DNA of 64,000 nt, from positions 58,802 through 122,801 of the forward strand of contig NZ_VMHK01000006.1 of NCBI RefSeq assembly GCF_007559275.1, read 5' to 3'. The notes below the pieces were generated by a model, which saw only the letters and a program-made list of their open reading frames with translations, ran no database searches and was not told the DNA's origin. This document shows, in pieces, positions 49,104 through 58,940 of this stretch (its first letter is position 1; every line of letters begins with the position of its first letter). This stretch comes from Bifidobacterium apousia (GTDB taxonomy: Bacteria > Actinomycetota > Actinomycetes > Actinomycetales > Bifidobacteriaceae). The position numbers were made by a program, and so were the translations under genes.

Positions 49104-50180
49104 CTAGAACAGCTTCATGACATCCTCGGGCGGTTTGCGGCCCAGGTGCTCCCAGGCCTTGGTGGTGGCTACACGTCCCTTCGGGGTGCGTACCAGGAAG
49201 CCCTCGCGCACCAGGTAGGGCTCACAGACCGTCTCGACTGTCTCGGCCTCCTCGCCCACCATGGCGGCCAGATTGTTCAGGCCCACGGGTCCGCCGTCGA
49301 AACTGTTGACGATGGCCTTGAGGACGGCCAGATCCAGGCGATCCAGCCCCTCGGAGTCGATCTGGTAGAGGGCCAGGGCCTGCTTGACGTCATCAGGGCC
49401 GACCTGGTCAAGATCGTGGACTATGGCCCAGTCGCGCACCCTGCGCAGGAGGCGGTTGGCGATCCTGGGCGTGCCGCGGGAGCGCAAGGCCAGCTGATGG
49501 GCGGCATCGTCCTGCAGAACGATGCCCAGGACCCTGGCCGACCGCTCGACCAGCTTCTCCAGCTCCTCCTCCGGGTAGAAGTCCAGGTGGGCGGTGAAGC
49601 CGAAGCGGGCCCGCAGGGGCGAGGGCAGCATGCCCTCACGGGTGGTGGCGCCGATGACCGTGAACCTGGGCAGGGTCAGCGGAATGGAGGATGCGCCGGG
49701 GCCCTTGCCCACCATGACATCCACGCGGAAATCCTCCATGGCGATGTAGAGGAGCTCCTCGGCGGCCCTGGGCAGGCGGTGGATCTCGTCGATGAAGAGC
49801 ACCTCGCCGGCCTCCAGTGAGCTCAGGATGGAGGCCAGGTCGCCGGCATGCTGGACGGCCGGCCCCGAGGTGACGCGGATGGGCACCTCCAGTTCGTGGG
49901 CGACGATCATGGCCAGGGTGGTCTTGCCCAGGCCTGGAGGGCCCGCCAGAAGGATGTGATCGGGGGCCACGTCACGCTTTTTGGCGGCCTTCAGGAAGAG
50001 GCCCAGCTGGGCCTTGAGCCGGGGCTGTCCGATGAATCCGTTCAGGGTTTCAGGACGCAGCTCCTCGTCGCTGACCGGCTCGCCTTCGATGGGCCGGGCC
50101 GAGACCATCCGCAGGGATTCCTCCTGGGCGTCACCGTTCTGGGAGTCGATGTACCCCGTAGACATCTGCTTGTCAGCCAT
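49104..50180 (-). CDS. ruvB: Holliday junction ATPase RuvB
   Basis: 358 residues. Walker [12 protein letters not shown], Walker [17 protein letters not shown], sensor motif [17 protein letters not shown] and the C-terminal winged helix. It forms the hexameric motor that moves Holliday junctions with RuvA. It starts 3 bp after the ruvA stop and is followed by yajC. The order ruvC-ruvA-ruvB is the usual actinobacterial one. Confidence 0.95.
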   Translation of the reverse strand: MADKQMSTGYIDSQNGDAQEESLRMVSARPIEGEPVSDEELRPETLNGFIGQPRLKAQLGLFLKAAKKRDVAPDHILLAGPPGLGKTTLAMIVAHELEVPIRVTSGPAVQHAGDLASILSSLEAGEVLFIDEIHRLPRAAEELLYIAMEDFRVDVMVGKGPGASSIPLTLPRFTVIGATTREGMLPSPLRARFGFTAHLDFYPEEELEKLVERSARVLGIVLQDDAAHQLALRSRGTPRIANRLLRRVRDWAIVHDLDQVGPDDVKQALALYQIDSEGLDRLDLAVLKAIVNSFDGGPVGLNNLAAMVGEEAETVETVCEPYLVREGFLVRTPKGRVATTKAWEHLGRKPPEDVMKLF

Positions 50181-50183
50181 GGG

Positions 50184-50795
50184 TCAGCGCCCCCTGTCCA
50201 GCCGGGTCAGGGCCTGCTTGAGCACCTTGGGAATGTCGGCCGGCTGCAGGGGCAGGGTGTAGCCGCCCTCGCTGCAGGTCTGCTCCACGGCCTGTTCGGC
50301 ATCACGCTGCAGCCAGCCCAGGGAGATCAGTCCCTCCACCACCTGGTGGGCGCCGTCGTCGGTCCGGGCGGGTCCCTGCCTGCCTGTGCCGGCATCCAGA
50401 TCCAGCTTGCCGGAGAGTTCGAGGATGATCTTCTGAGCGCCCTTCTTGCCCAGGCCAGGCGCCCGGGACAGGGCCGCAGCGTCGCCGTCGGCCACGGCCT
50501 GGGCCAGCTGGTCCGAGTTCAGGGTGGCGAGTATGGACAGGGCCACGCGCGGTCCGATGCCGCTGACCTTCTGCAGCTGGGCGAAGAGGGATTTCGACGT
50601 GCGGCTGAGGAATCCGTAGAGGGTCAGCGCATCCTGTGTCAGGGAAAGGGCGGTGTAGACGGTGACCGTGGACTCGGCCCGCATGGAGGCCAGGTCCGAC
50701 TGGGGCATGCGAACCTCGAAACCCACCCCCGAAACATCGATGACGGCAGAGCCTGTTTCGATGGCGGCCACCCGCCCGGTCAGCATTGCCAGCAC
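50184..50795 (-). CDS. ruvA: Holliday junction DNA helicase subunit RuvA
   Basis: 203 residues: N-terminal OB fold (MLAMLTGRVAAIE, VTVYTALSLTQDALTLYGF), two helix-hairpin-helix motifs (VSGIGPRVALSILATL and APGLGKKGAQKIILEL) and the flexible third domain that binds RuvB (LISLGWLQRDAEQAVEQTC). It clamps the four-way junction as a tetramer. Located between ruvC (43 bp) and ruvB. Confidence 0.95.
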   Translation of the reverse strand: MLAMLTGRVAAIETGSAVIDVSGVGFEVRMPQSDLASMRAESTVTVYTALSLTQDALTLYGFLSRTSKSLFAQLQKVSGIGPRVALSILATLNSDQLAQAVADGDAAALSRAPGLGKKGAQKIILELSGKLDLDAGTGRQGPARTDDGAHQVVEGLISLGWLQRDAEQAVEQTCSEGGYTLPLQPADIPKVLKQALTRLDRGR

Positions 50796-50838
50796 TTGAT
50801 CACCCCTCGATGGAATTCGAACGTCTGTTCGAATCAGC

Positions 50839-51420
50839 TTACATGTCTCGCTGGACTCCCCGGTGCCTGCCGTACTTGGCAGAGGCCTGGGCCCACTGAC
50901 GTTGGGCCTGGGTCAGATGCTCCTCGCGTTCCCCGCCCTGAATGGCTCCGGCGGGCCTTAGGGCGTGGCAGATGGCTTGGGCCAGAGCGTCGGCGGCATC
51001 GGCGGGTTTGGGCAGCTGGTTGAGTCCAAGAATGCGGGCCACCATCCGCTGCACCTGAATCTTGTCGGCCTGGCCGTTGCCGGTCACGGCCATCTTGGCC
51101 TCGGTTGGGGTGTGCAAGGCCACAGGAATGCCTCGCTGTGCCGCCCCCAGCATGGCCAGCCCGGCCGCCTGGGCGGTTCCCAGCACGGTGTTGTGGTTGG
51201 ACTGGGCAAAGACCCGCTCGATGGACACCACGTCAGGGCTGAAACGGTCCAGGGCGGCCGTCAGCCCCTGGTAGATGGCCAGCAGCCGCAGGTCCTGGCT
51301 CTGTTCAGGGTCTGAGCGCACGACGTCCACATGAACAAAGGAAAGCCGGCGCGATGCACCGGCTTCAATGACGCCAACGCCGCATCGGGTGAGCCCCGGG
51401 TCGACGCCGAGAACGATCAT
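50839..51420 (-). CDS. ruvC: Holliday junction resolvase RuvC
   Basis: 193 residues with the RNase H-like catalytic acids: D7 in [10 protein letters not shown], Glu in [16 protein letters not shown] and the pair in [32 protein letters not shown] is the conserved core helix. It cuts junctions held by RuvAB. yebC ends 4 bp before its start, so yebC-ruvC-ruvA-ruvB probably form one transcript. Confidence 0.95.
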   Translation of the reverse strand: MIVLGVDPGLTRCGVGVIEAGASRRLSFVHVDVVRSDPEQSQDLRLLAIYQGLTAALDRFSPDVVSIERVFAQSNHNTVLGTAQAAGLAMLGAAQRGIPVALHTPTEAKMAVTGNGQADKIQVQRMVARILGLNQLPKPADAADALAQAICHALRPAGAIQGGEREEHLTQAQRQWAQASAKYGRHRGVQRDM

Positions 51421-51424
51421 AGGG

Positions 51425-52180
51425 TCACTCGTCGTCCAACTGGGCCATGACCTCGTCGGGCGCAGTCCAGTTGCTGTAGATCTCCTGCACGTCGTCCAGG
51501 TCGTCCAGGTTGTCGATCAGCTTGGAGACCTTGCGGGCGGAGTCCAGGTCCAGGGTGACCTCGCTCTTGGGGTTGAGGACCAGGTCGGCGGAGTCGTAGT
51601 CCATGCCCGCGTCCTGCAGGGCCTTGCGGACGGTGACCATGTCGCCGGGGGCAGTCAGCACGGTGTAGCTCTCGCCGTTGTCCTGCACGTCCTCTGCACC
51701 GGCCTCGGCGGCCTTTTCGAAGACCGTATCGTAGTCCAGGCCCTCCGAGGGAACGATGATCTGGCCCTTGCGCTCGAAGTTGAAGCTGACCGACCCGTTC
51801 TGGGCCAGGGAGCCGCCGCCCTTGGTCAGGGTGGAACGGACTTCGGCGGCTGCACGGTTGCGGTTGTCGGTCAGGCACTCGATGATGATGCCCACGCCAG
51901 CGGGAGCGTAGCCCTCGTAGACGATGGTCTCGTAGTTGGCCGCTCCGGCCTCCTCGCCCGAGCCGCGCTTGACGGCCCTGGTGATGTTGTCTGCGGGCAC
52001 GGAGGACTTCTTGGCCTTGACGATGGCGTCGTAGAGGGTGGGGTTGCCGTCGGGGTCACCGCCGCCGGTGCGGGCGGCGATCTCGATGTTCTTGATCAGC
52101 TTGGCGAAGAGCTTGCCACGCTTGGCGTCGATGGCTGCTTTCTTGTGCTTGGTGGTCGCCCACTTCGAATGCCCTGACAT
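51425..52180 (-). CDS. yebC: YebC/PmpR-family regulator
   Basis: 251 residues with the family start [37 protein letters not shown] and the middle motif [20 protein letters not shown]. YebC proteins bind DNA or help ribosomes past proline stretches; both roles are described for different members. The gene precedes ruvC, as in most actinobacteria. Confidence 0.93.
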   Translation of the reverse strand: MSGHSKWATTKHKKAAIDAKRGKLFAKLIKNIEIAARTGGGDPDGNPTLYDAIVKAKKSSVPADNITRAVKRGSGEEAGAANYETIVYEGYAPAGVGIIIECLTDNRNRAAAEVRSTLTKGGGSLAQNGSVSFNFERKGQIIVPSEGLDYDTVFEKAAEAGAEDVQDNGESYTVLTAPGDMVTVRKALQDAGMDYDSADLVLNPKSEVTLDLDSARKVSKLIDNLDDLDDVQEIYSNWTAPDEVMAQLDDE

Positions 52181-52241
52181 ATGTCTCCTGACGGTACGAA
52201 TGCGTAAACGAATGGAATTCTAGTTCCGCTCTTCGACAATT

Positions 52242-53516
52242 TTACGGGTTTTCAGGCCCTTTCGTGGGGGCTTCATCGTAAGGAGAACCAGCCTTCCGGC
52301 CCACCAGTCTGCCCAGCAGGCCACGGCGATGATCGGGCCGGGCCGCCAGGGCACGGGCATAGACATCCAGAACCTGGTCGGTGACCCGCTCCCAGTCGTA
52401 GTCGCTGGCCCGGCGCATTCCGCACGAGGCCAGATCCAGGCGCGTGGGTCGGTCGTCCAGCAGTTCAAGGACCACCCGGGCGCAGTCCTGGGGGTCTTCG
52501 TTGGCGAACAGACGTGCGCTGTGGCCGTTCTGGGAGACGTCCTCGAAAGCTGGCAGGTTCGAGGCCACCACCGGGCAGCCTGCCGCCATGGCTTCGACCA
52601 GCACAATGCCAAAGCTCTCTCCCCCGGTCTGCGGGGCCACATACAGGCCCAGGCTGTGGTAGAAGGAGGCCTTGTCCTCGTCGCTGATCCGACCCAGGAA
52701 GGTGAAGTGCCGGGCCAGTCCGGGATCGACGGCTTCGAGTATCTCCCGCGCCTCCGTTTGGCCGTCACCGGCACAGAGGAAGCGGGCTCCGGGCACGCGC
52801 CGGAGAATGGCAGGTGCGGCCTGGGCCAGAATCCTGAACCCCTTGCGCTCCTCCTTCATCCGTCCCAGGAATCCAATGGTGGGCTCCCGCTCGCTCCCCT
52901 GCCATTCCGGGCGCGGCCGGGCATTGCGCAGGGCTCTGGTCTCGATGCCGTTGGGGATGATCTGGCTGGGTATGCCCGGCTCCAGCAGGTTCCGGGCGTT
53001 CTGCATGGCCGATGGGCTGACGAAGATGGCCTGGCTGATGTTGGCCAGGTATCGGCGCAGGTAGCGCCTGGTCAGCCTCAGGGCCAGCGGGGTCGAATCG
53101 AAGGCCGCATGGAAGGTGGCCACATAGGGGCAGGGAATGAATCCGGGCCGCAAGGGCTTGTGGCTCAGGGAGGGCACCTCGGGCTCGTGCAGGTGCAGGA
53201 TATCGAAGTGGCCCTGTCTGACCCACTGCCGGGTCTTGTGGCCGGCCACGCCGAAGTAGCTCAGGTTGGCCACGGATCCGTTGTAGGGAATGGAGAAGGA
53301 GGAGCCGGTGGTATGCACCCAGAGGGGCATGTCCTGGGTGCGCCGGCCCGGGGCCAGAACCTGCACCTGGTGGCCGCGCTCCATAAGATGCCTGGCGAAG
53401 TCGCGGATGTGCAGTTGGACGCCGCCCGGGGTCTCGAAGGAGTAGGGCGAGATGATCCCCACCCGCAGAGGCGCCTTGATGGCGGCCCGCTCAGGCCTTT
53501 GTTCGGGTGCCTTCAT
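52242..53516 (-). CDS. pimA: GT4 glycosyltransferase, probable PimA mannosyltransferase
   Basis: About 424 residues from the ATG at 53516 (GGAGGTG upstream). The acceptor half has GIISPYSFETPGGVQLHIRD and the donor half has FLGRMKEERKGF and ESFGIVLVEAMAAGCPVVAS, where the EX7E motif is clear. Place and family fit phosphatidylinositol alpha-mannosyltransferase: pgsA, an acyltransferase and this gene lie together and overlap. It would add GDP-mannose to phosphatidylinositol on the inner membrane face. The N-terminus overlaps the acyltransferase gene by 26 bp. Confidence 0.82.
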   Translation of the reverse strand: MKAPEQRPERAAIKAPLRVGIISPYSFETPGGVQLHIRDFARHLMERGHQVQVLAPGRRTQDMPLWVHTTGSSFSIPYNGSVANLSYFGVAGHKTRQWVRQGHFDILHLHEPEVPSLSHKPLRPGFIPCPYVATFHAAFDSTPLALRLTRRYLRRYLANISQAIFVSPSAMQNARNLLEPGIPSQIIPNGIETRALRNARPRPEWQGSEREPTIGFLGRMKEERKGFRILAQAAPAILRRVPGARFLCAGDGQTEAREILEAVDPGLARHFTFLGRISDEDKASFYHSLGLYVAPQTGGESFGIVLVEAMAAGCPVVASNLPAFEDVSQNGHSARLFANEDPQDCARVVLELLDDRPTRLDLASCGMRRASDYDWERVTDQVLDVYARALAARPDHRRGLLGRLVGRKAGSPYDEAPTKGPENP

Positions 53517-54501
53517 GCCCGTCACCTCCCATGTTCTTGGATGCCTGGGCCAGGATGAAGTCCGGCAGGTCGTGCATCCGGGAAAGATCCAGATCCTCAA
53601 GGAAAATCGGCTGGAGCATGTGCCAGTCCTTGGGATGCTCGCGAATGCCCTGGGCCCACTGGTCCACCCAGGCCTGGGTCAGGTCCTTGATGGCCTGCTC
53701 CCGGGGCATGTCCAGGTAGGGCTCGATGGGGATGGGCCCGTCCACCTGGCAGACATAGCCGTAGGGGGCCTTGGCCTGCCGACGGCGCTCCCCCGTCAGC
53801 CTTTCCCTGTGCATGTTCACGGTATACAGGGGCAGACGGGCGTCCAAGGCGATGACGGCAGGTCCGGCAGCCACGCGAATCCAGGAGTCGAAGGCCTTGA
53901 CGAAGACGCCTCGGCGGCTCAGATCACGGTCGGCCAGCAGGGGCACCACCTGGTCAGGCTTCCGCAGCAGGGTCGTCAGACGGCCGGTGATGTCCGGCTC
54001 GCCGGTCAGCAGGATGTTCATGCCCAGGCGGCGACGGATGTCTGCAAAGGTGTTCAGCATCCCCTGGTCCCTCAGCCGCTCGGCGACCGTGGTGACCTGG
54101 CCTACCGTGGAGCAGGCCCAGAAGCCCGCGTAGTCCCAGTTGCCCTGATGGCCCATGCCGATGGGCAGGGATCGCAGGCCGATGTTGCTCTTGGCCGGAT
54201 CCGGGTAGGCGCTGCCGCCGCCGTGTATGCGTGCCAGCAGCTGCTCCTTGGTCCGTGCTCCCACGGTCAGAGCCTCGACGAAGTAGACGAAGTAGGAGCG
54301 CATGCCCTGGCGTGAGGTGCGCCGCAGGCTGCGACGGTCGGCCTCCGGCATGACATGGGCCAGGTTGCGCTCCAGCTGTCTGACGCCGCCTATCCGGAAC
54401 AGCCAGCAGAGGTCGGCCGCTGCCAGGAAGAGGCCGCGCAGTAGCCCCTCGGGCACCAGACGCGCGTGCTGCGCCAGAAAGATGAGCAGTCGGTCCGGCA
54501 T
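53491..54501 (-). CDS. LpxL/PatA-type acyltransferase
   Basis: About 336 residues from the ATG at 54501. The catalytic HX4D is GHQGNWDYAG and the second conserved block FGFLADRD-type is present as VVPLLADRDLSRRGVFV. A first hydrophobic helix (RLLIFLAQHARLVPEGLLRG) anchors it. In actinobacteria this position encodes PatA, which acylates the mannose of phosphatidylinositol mannosides. It is 4 bp away from pgsA and overlaps pimA, so the three form one operon. Confidence 0.82.
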   Translation of the reverse strand: MPDRLLIFLAQHARLVPEGLLRGLFLAAADLCWLFRIGGVRQLERNLAHVMPEADRRSLRRTSRQGMRSYFVYFVEALTVGARTKEQLLARIHGGGSAYPDPAKSNIGLRSLPIGMGHQGNWDYAGFWACSTVGQVTTVAERLRDQGMLNTFADIRRRLGMNILLTGEPDITGRLTTLLRKPDQVVPLLADRDLSRRGVFVKAFDSWIRVAAGPAVIALDARLPLYTVNMHRERLTGERRRQAKAPYGYVCQVDGPIPIEPYLDMPREQAIKDLTQAWVDQWAQGIREHPKDWHMLQPIFLEDLDLSRMHDLPDFILAQASKNMGGDGHEGTRTKA

Positions 54502-54505
54502 AGGC

Positions 54506-55180
54506 TCACTCGTGGTTGGGATTGGCAGGCTGCGGGTTGCGGCCCATGTCCTTGGCGACGTGGCTGATCCGCTGCCAGACGGTGACGATGCCCAGCAGAG
54601 CCAGCAGGACCAGGAAGCAGCTGAGCACGGCCAAGGGCAGCCCGGCACCGGTCAGGGCCATGCCCACCAGGATGATGACCAGTCGGTCCGACCTGGTGGC
54701 GATGCCGTTCTTGGCCTCGAAGCCCTCGGCCTCGGCCCGGGCCCGGGCGTAGGAGGTGACGAAGGAGGTCATGATGGCGAAGAGGGCTGCAGCCATGCCC
54801 ACCTGTGCCCAGATGTCGGGACCCTGGTGGCTGCCATCGGCCACCCAGGCCAGCTCGTGGCGCCGCAAGAAGATGATGACCCCGGTCAGGACGGCCCAGT
54901 CGGCTATCCGGTCAAGGGTGGAGTCCAGGAAGCCCCCGAACTGGGTGCCACCGCCGGTCAGCGCGGCCACAGACCCATCCAGGGAGTCGAAGGCCACCAG
55001 GATGGCCAGGACGATGGCCCCGGGCAGGAGCCATCCGGTGAACCCGGTCGCGATGGCTACCAGGGTGGTGCCTACGGCTCCGCTGATGGTGACACCGTTG
55101 GCGCTCACGCCCAGACGAACCAGGCCGCGGGCGATGGGGGCGATGATGCGCTTCCAGGGGCGCCGTAGATGCTCGAACAT
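54506..55180 (-). CDS. pgsA: phosphatidylinositol-phosphate synthase (CDP-alcohol family)
   Basis: 224 residues with five or six helices. The CDP-alcohol phosphatidyltransferase signature is DSLDGSVAALTGGGTQFGG followed by FLDSTLD (D-x2-DG ... G-x3-D-x3-D); the usual AR pair is AA here. By context (acyltransferase and PimA next to it) it makes phosphatidylinositol phosphate for PIM synthesis. It begins 3 bp after the thrS stop. A HIT-family gene often found between thrS and pgsA in actinobacteria is absent. Confidence 0.85.
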   Translation of the reverse strand: MFEHLRRPWKRIIAPIARGLVRLGVSANGVTISGAVGTTLVAIATGFTGWLLPGAIVLAILVAFDSLDGSVAALTGGGTQFGGFLDSTLDRIADWAVLTGVIIFLRRHELAWVADGSHQGPDIWAQVGMAAALFAIMTSFVTSYARARAEAEGFEAKNGIATRSDRLVIILVGMALTGAGLPLAVLSCFLVLLALLGIVTVWQRISHVAKDMGRNPQPANPNHE

Positions 55181-55183
55181 CGG

Positions 55184-57229
55184 TCAGTCCTGACTGCAGG
55201 AGGTGTTCGCTCGGAAGTCGTCTGCCGAGTTGATCTGGGCGCGGACCTTGATGGCCTCGTTGATCCAGGCGCGGGCCTGCTCCACGGGCACCCCGTTGAG
55301 CTGGCTGCCGTCGCGGAAGCGGAAGGAGACCGCGTTCTTGGAGGCATCCTCCTCGCCGGCGATCAGGATGAAGGGGGCCTTGGACTTGGCCGCGTTGCGG
55401 ATCTTCTTGCCGAAGCGGTCGTCGGAGCGGTCGATCTCGCAGCGGACCATGTCGTCGCGCAGCTGGTTCAGCAGGTGCTCCAGGTGGGGGGCGAACTCGT
55501 CGGCCACGGGCACGGCCTGCACCTGGACGGGGGCCAGCCAGGCCGGGAAGGCGCCGGCGTAGTGCTCCAGCAGGATGGCGAAGAAGCGCTCGATGGAGCC
55601 GAAGAGGGCCCGGTGGATCATGACCGGCCGCTGGTGGGAGCCGTCGGCGGCGATGTACTCAAGCTGGAAGCGCTCGGGCAGGTTGAAGTCCAGCTGAATG
55701 GTGGAGACCTGCCAGGTGCGCCCGATGGCGTCCCGGGCCTGCACGGAGATCTTGGGCCCGTAGAAGGCGGCGCCCTCGGGGTCGTCGACCAGCTCCAGCC
55801 CGGAGTCCTTGGCCACCTCGGCCAGGGTGTTGGTGGCCTCCTCCCAGACCTCGTCGGAGCCGACGAACTTGTTGGGATCCTTGGTGGACAGCTCCAGGTA
55901 GAAGTCGTTGAGGCCGAAGTCCTTCAACACCTTGAGCACGAACTGGAGCAGGTTGGTCAGCTCACCTTTCATCTGGTCCCGGGTGCAGTAGATGTGGGAG
56001 TCGTCCTGGGTCAGGCCGCGCACACGGGTCAGGCCGTGGACCTCGCCGGACTTCTCGTAGCGGTAGACGGTGCCGAACTCGAACAGCCGCAGGGGCAGCT
56101 CCTTGTAGGAGCGCTGGCGGGACTTGAAGATCAGGTTGTGCATGGGGCAGTTCATGGGCTTCAGGTAGTAGTCGAAGCCTTGGCGGGTGACCTTGCCGTT
56201 GGCGTCCTTCTCCTCGTCCAGGTGCATGGGCGGGTACATGCCGTCCTTGTACCACTGCAGGTGGCCCGAGATCTCGTAAAGGTGGCCCTTGGTGATGTGC
56301 GGGGTCTGCACGAAGGAGTAGCCGTTGCGCCGGTGCATCTGCCGGGAGTAGTCCTCCATGGCGTTGATGATGGCCGCGCCCTTGGGGTGGAAGACGGGCA
56401 GGCCGGGCCCGATCTCGTCCGGGAAGGAGAAGAGATCCATCTCGGCGCCCAGCTTGCGGTGGTCGCGGCGGGCGGCCTCCTCCAGACGGGCGGTGTAGGC
56501 CTTCATGTCATCCTTGTTGGCCCAGGCGGTGCCGTAGATGCGCTGGAGCATGGGGTTCTTCTCGTCCCCGCGCCAGTAGGCGGCGGCCGTGCGCATGAGC
56601 TTGAAGGAGCGGATGTAGCGGGTGTTGGGCAGGTGGGGGCCCCGGCAGAGGTCCTTCCAGACCGTGTTGCCCTCGCGGTCCAGATTGTCGTACATGGTCA
56701 GCTCGCCGCCGGTGGCCACCTCAGTGGCCTCCTCGCTGTTGATCTCGGCCTCCTTGGCCCCGATCAGCTCCAGCTTGTAGGGCTGGTCGGCCTCCTCCTT
56801 GCGGGCCTCCTCCTCGGTGACCACGCGCCGGCGGAAGCTCTGGGAGGACTTGATGATCCGCTTCATCCGCTGCTCGATCTGCTTGAGGTCGTCGGGGGTG
56901 AAGGGCTTGTCCACGTCGAAGTCGTAGTAGAAGCCGTCCTTGATGACCGGGCCGATGCCCAGCTTGGCGTCCGGACGGATCTCCTGGACGGCCTGGGCCA
57001 TGACGTGGGTGGCCGAGTGTCGCATGATGGCCAGCCCCTGGTCGCTCTCCAGGGTGATGGGCTCGACCTTGTCGCCCTCGTGCAGGGGTGTGTAGAGGTC
57101 GCGTGGCTGCCCGTTGAGGTCGACGGCGATGATGTCCTTGTCGTCAGCAAAAAGCTGGACGCCAGTCTGATCCGCCGCCACCTCCTTCCGTTCGCCCTTG
57201 ACGATGATGGAGATGCTCGACTGTGTCAT
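55184..57229 (-). CDS. thrS: threonyl-tRNA synthetase
   Basis: 681 residues from the ATG at 57229 ([20 protein letters not shown]). An N-terminal TGS domain is followed by the editing domain ([20 protein letters not shown]), the catalytic domain (motif 2: [20 protein letters not shown]; zinc Cys and His) and the anticodon domain ([20 protein letters not shown]). It charges tRNA-Thr. I see no T-box leader in the 70 bp upstream. It is the first gene of the pgsA-acyltransferase-pimA block. Confidence 0.95.
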   Translation of the reverse strand: MTQSSISIIVKGERKEVAADQTGVQLFADDKDIIAVDLNGQPRDLYTPLHEGDKVEPITLESDQGLAIMRHSATHVMAQAVQEIRPDAKLGIGPVIKDGFYYDFDVDKPFTPDDLKQIEQRMKRIIKSSQSFRRRVVTEEEARKEEADQPYKLELIGAKEAEINSEEATEVATGGELTMYDNLDREGNTVWKDLCRGPHLPNTRYIRSFKLMRTAAAYWRGDEKNPMLQRIYGTAWANKDDMKAYTARLEEAARRDHRKLGAEMDLFSFPDEIGPGLPVFHPKGAAIINAMEDYSRQMHRRNGYSFVQTPHITKGHLYEISGHLQWYKDGMYPPMHLDEEKDANGKVTRQGFDYYLKPMNCPMHNLIFKSRQRSYKELPLRLFEFGTVYRYEKSGEVHGLTRVRGLTQDDSHIYCTRDQMKGELTNLLQFVLKVLKDFGLNDFYLELSTKDPNKFVGSDEVWEEATNTLAEVAKDSGLELVDDPEGAAFYGPKISVQARDAIGRTWQVSTIQLDFNLPERFQLEYIAADGSHQRPVMIHRALFGSIERFFAILLEHYAGAFPAWLAPVQVQAVPVADEFAPHLEHLLNQLRDDMVRCEIDRSDDRFGKKIRNAAKSKAPFILIAGEEDASKNAVSFRFRDGSQLNGVPVEQARAWINEAIKVRAQINSADDFRANTSCSQD

Positions 57230-57305
57230 GAATGCCGTCCTTGCTATCGGAGCCCGCGTTACAGGGTGCAGGCTGGACATGGTTATCGAGCCACAGCCTA
57301 GGTCG

Positions 57306-58136
57306 TCACTCAGACAAGGAGGGGCCTTTGTTGCCCATGGAGCGCAGGTAATCCTCGGCTTCCCGGACCAGCTCTTCGGCGGCCGGCTCGTCCACCTGGG
57401 CCTGGTCGACATCCATCTCCAGACGGTGGACGTAGTTGGCCAGGTCGTCGTTGCAGCGCAGCAGCATGCCGGCCTGGGCCTTCCACTCGGCGGCCTTGCG
57501 GGGCAGCTCTCCCTCGTCCAGGTGGACGCCAAGCATGGCCGAGAGCCTTTGCAGCAGCTGCAGGGTGCCCTGGGCGCACTCGTCGCTGCCCAGATACTGG
57601 GGCACGGAGACCCAGATGGACTCGGTGCTATAGCCGTCCTGGGTGGCCAGGGCATCCAGCACGGTGGGGATGCCTATGGGGCCGGAGTGGCCGTCGGTGT
57701 CGGTCTTGGGCTGGTCGCCGGCCAGGTCGTCGATGGGCAGGGGCCTGGTGTGGGGGCAGTCGGCGAACATGGCGCCCAGGGTGATGATGGCCTCGGCCTC
57801 GTCGTCTTCGGCCCAGTGGATGCTGCGCCGGCAGAAGTCGCTCCAGTGGTAGTTGGGCTCCGGGCCCATCTCCAGCAGGAGGGTGTGGGTGTCATCAATC
57901 TGCACCCGGTAGATCTTGGCAGAGGGCCAGATGATCCGCCGCCGACCCTGCACATGGCAGAGCATGGGCCGTGACATCTGGTAGTCGTAGAACCCGTCGC
58001 CCGGAATGCTGCCGATCTCGTGGGACTCGTAGACGTTCAACAGGTGGCGGATGACGTTGGTCGAGGCTGAGCACGCATCGTTCCAGCCATCGAAGGCGGC
58101 CACCATGGTGCAGTGCTGCCTGGCTTCTTCACTCAT
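57306..58136 (-). CDS. PAC2-family protein
   Basis: About 276 residues from the ATG at 58136 (GGTGAGAGGT upstream). Motifs typical of the actinobacterial PAC2 family are [40 protein letters not shown] and [23 protein letters not shown]2 proteins are related to proteasome-assembly chaperones; the bacterial members have no defined role. It lies 77 bp upstream of thrS on the same strand. Confidence 0.85.
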   Translation of the reverse strand: MSEEARQHCTMVAAFDGWNDACSASTNVIRHLLNVYESHEIGSIPGDGFYDYQMSRPMLCHVQGRRRIIWPSAKIYRVQIDDTHTLLLEMGPEPNYHWSDFCRRSIHWAEDDEAEAIITLGAMFADCPHTRPLPIDDLAGDQPKTDTDGHSGPIGIPTVLDALATQDGYSTESIWVSVPQYLGSDECAQGTLQLLQRLSAMLGVHLDEGELPRKAAEWKAQAGMLLRCNDDLANYVHRLEMDVDQAQVDEPAAEELVREAEDYLRSMGNKGPSLSE

Positions 58137-58298
58137 ACCTCTCACCCTACCGGTAGGAAGCCTTGTATTGCGCGGCTTTGCCATCAGCGGAGGGTGGCTC
58201 TATGACGCGGCGACACGCGCTTTTTGCCAAGTGCGGAGGTCTACGCTACAGTAGTGCAACGTGCTTCGGCAGTCACCACCACGGTGAAGGTTGAATGT

Positions 58299-58371
58299 GC
58301 GGGCATAGCTTAGTTGGTAAAGCGCGACCTTGCCAAGGTCGAGACCGCGGGTCCGAGTCCCGTTGCCCGCT
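58299..58371 (+). tRNA. tRNA-Gly (GCC)
   Basis: A 73-nt cloverleaf with acceptor GCGGGCA/TGCCCGC and anticodon arm GACC-TTGCCAA-GGTC (anticodon GCC). CCA is not encoded. First of four tRNA genes in a cluster. Confidence 0.95.
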
Positions 58372-58398
58372 CGAGGTTTCGAGCAGTTTAACCAATAC

Positions 58399-58469
58399 GG
58401 TGGGTTAGCCAAGCGGTTAGGCAGCGGCCTGCAAAGCCGTATAGACGAGTTCGACTCTCGTACCCACCT
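58399..58469 (+). tRNA. tRNA-Cys (GCA)
   Basis: A 71-nt cloverleaf with acceptor GGTGGGT/ACCCACC and anticodon loop CTGCAAA (anticodon GCA). Discriminator base T73, as usual for tRNA-Cys; no CCA encoded. Confidence 0.95.
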
Positions 58470-58490
58470 CTCTCGAAACGAGAATGACCC

Positions 58491-58562
58491 GGGCGGTTGG
58501 CGCAGAGGTAGCGCACTTCCCTGACACGGAAGGGGTCACTGGTTCGAATCCAGTATCGCCCA
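58491..58562 (+). tRNA. tRNA-Val (GAC)
   Basis: A 72-nt cloverleaf with acceptor GGGCGGT/ATCGCCC and anticodon arm CTTCC-CTGACAC-GGAAG (anticodon GAC). It is closely similar to the next tRNA-Val. Confidence 0.95.
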
Positions 58563-58593
58563 CGAGGATCACTTCGGTGGTCTTTCCCAATCC

Positions 58594-58666
58594 GGGCGAT
58601 TGGCGCAGCGGCTAGCGCACTTCGTTCACACCGAAGGGGTCGCAGGTTCGATTCCTGCATCGCCCA
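58594..58666 (+). tRNA. tRNA-Val (CAC)
   Basis: A 73-nt cloverleaf with acceptor GGGCGAT/ATCGCCC and anticodon arm CTTCG-TTCACAC-CGAAG (anticodon CAC). It differs from the preceding tRNA-Val mainly in the anticodon stem, D-loop and T-stem. Confidence 0.95.
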
Positions 58667-58906
58667 CCTGGATTTTTCCCTTCTCCCCTATCTTTCATTC
58701 AGGGACAGTTCTCAGTCTGCGATTGGCAGCCAACCAACCTGCTGAATTATCCCTGATTCCCCTAGCGGACATCCAGGTAATAAATTATTGTTACCAATTC
58801 AGCTGAGGTTTACTGTTCAGGCTCACTTACAGTGGTCGTATCCGCTCAATTGCGCACTGTCTGGCGCCTGCAATGCCGGTTGTCATGGCCGATAGCGAAC
58901 GGAGTG

Positions 58907-58934
58907 TTGAGCATGTCCGGGACCTTGTGATAAT
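58907..58934 (+). promoter_or_regulatory. sigma-70-type promoter of candidate ncRNA
   Basis: -35 box TTGAGC (58907-58912), 16-bp spacer, extended -10 TGT-GATAAT (58926-58934). The predicted start is near 58941, just before a hairpin CAGGTC/GACCTG (58948-58963). Confidence 0.6.
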
Positions 58935-58940
58935 TTGCTC

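Noticed and set aside
55169..57301. Long plus-strand frame opposite thrS.
   Set aside because: It is a GC-rich antisense shadow: high in Gly, Val, Leu, Gln and His with no domain, and the opposite strand is a clear threonyl-tRNA synthetase.
57230..57305. T-box leader of thrS.
   Set aside because: The space is only about 75 bp and shows no specifier loop, T-box sequence or antiterminator.
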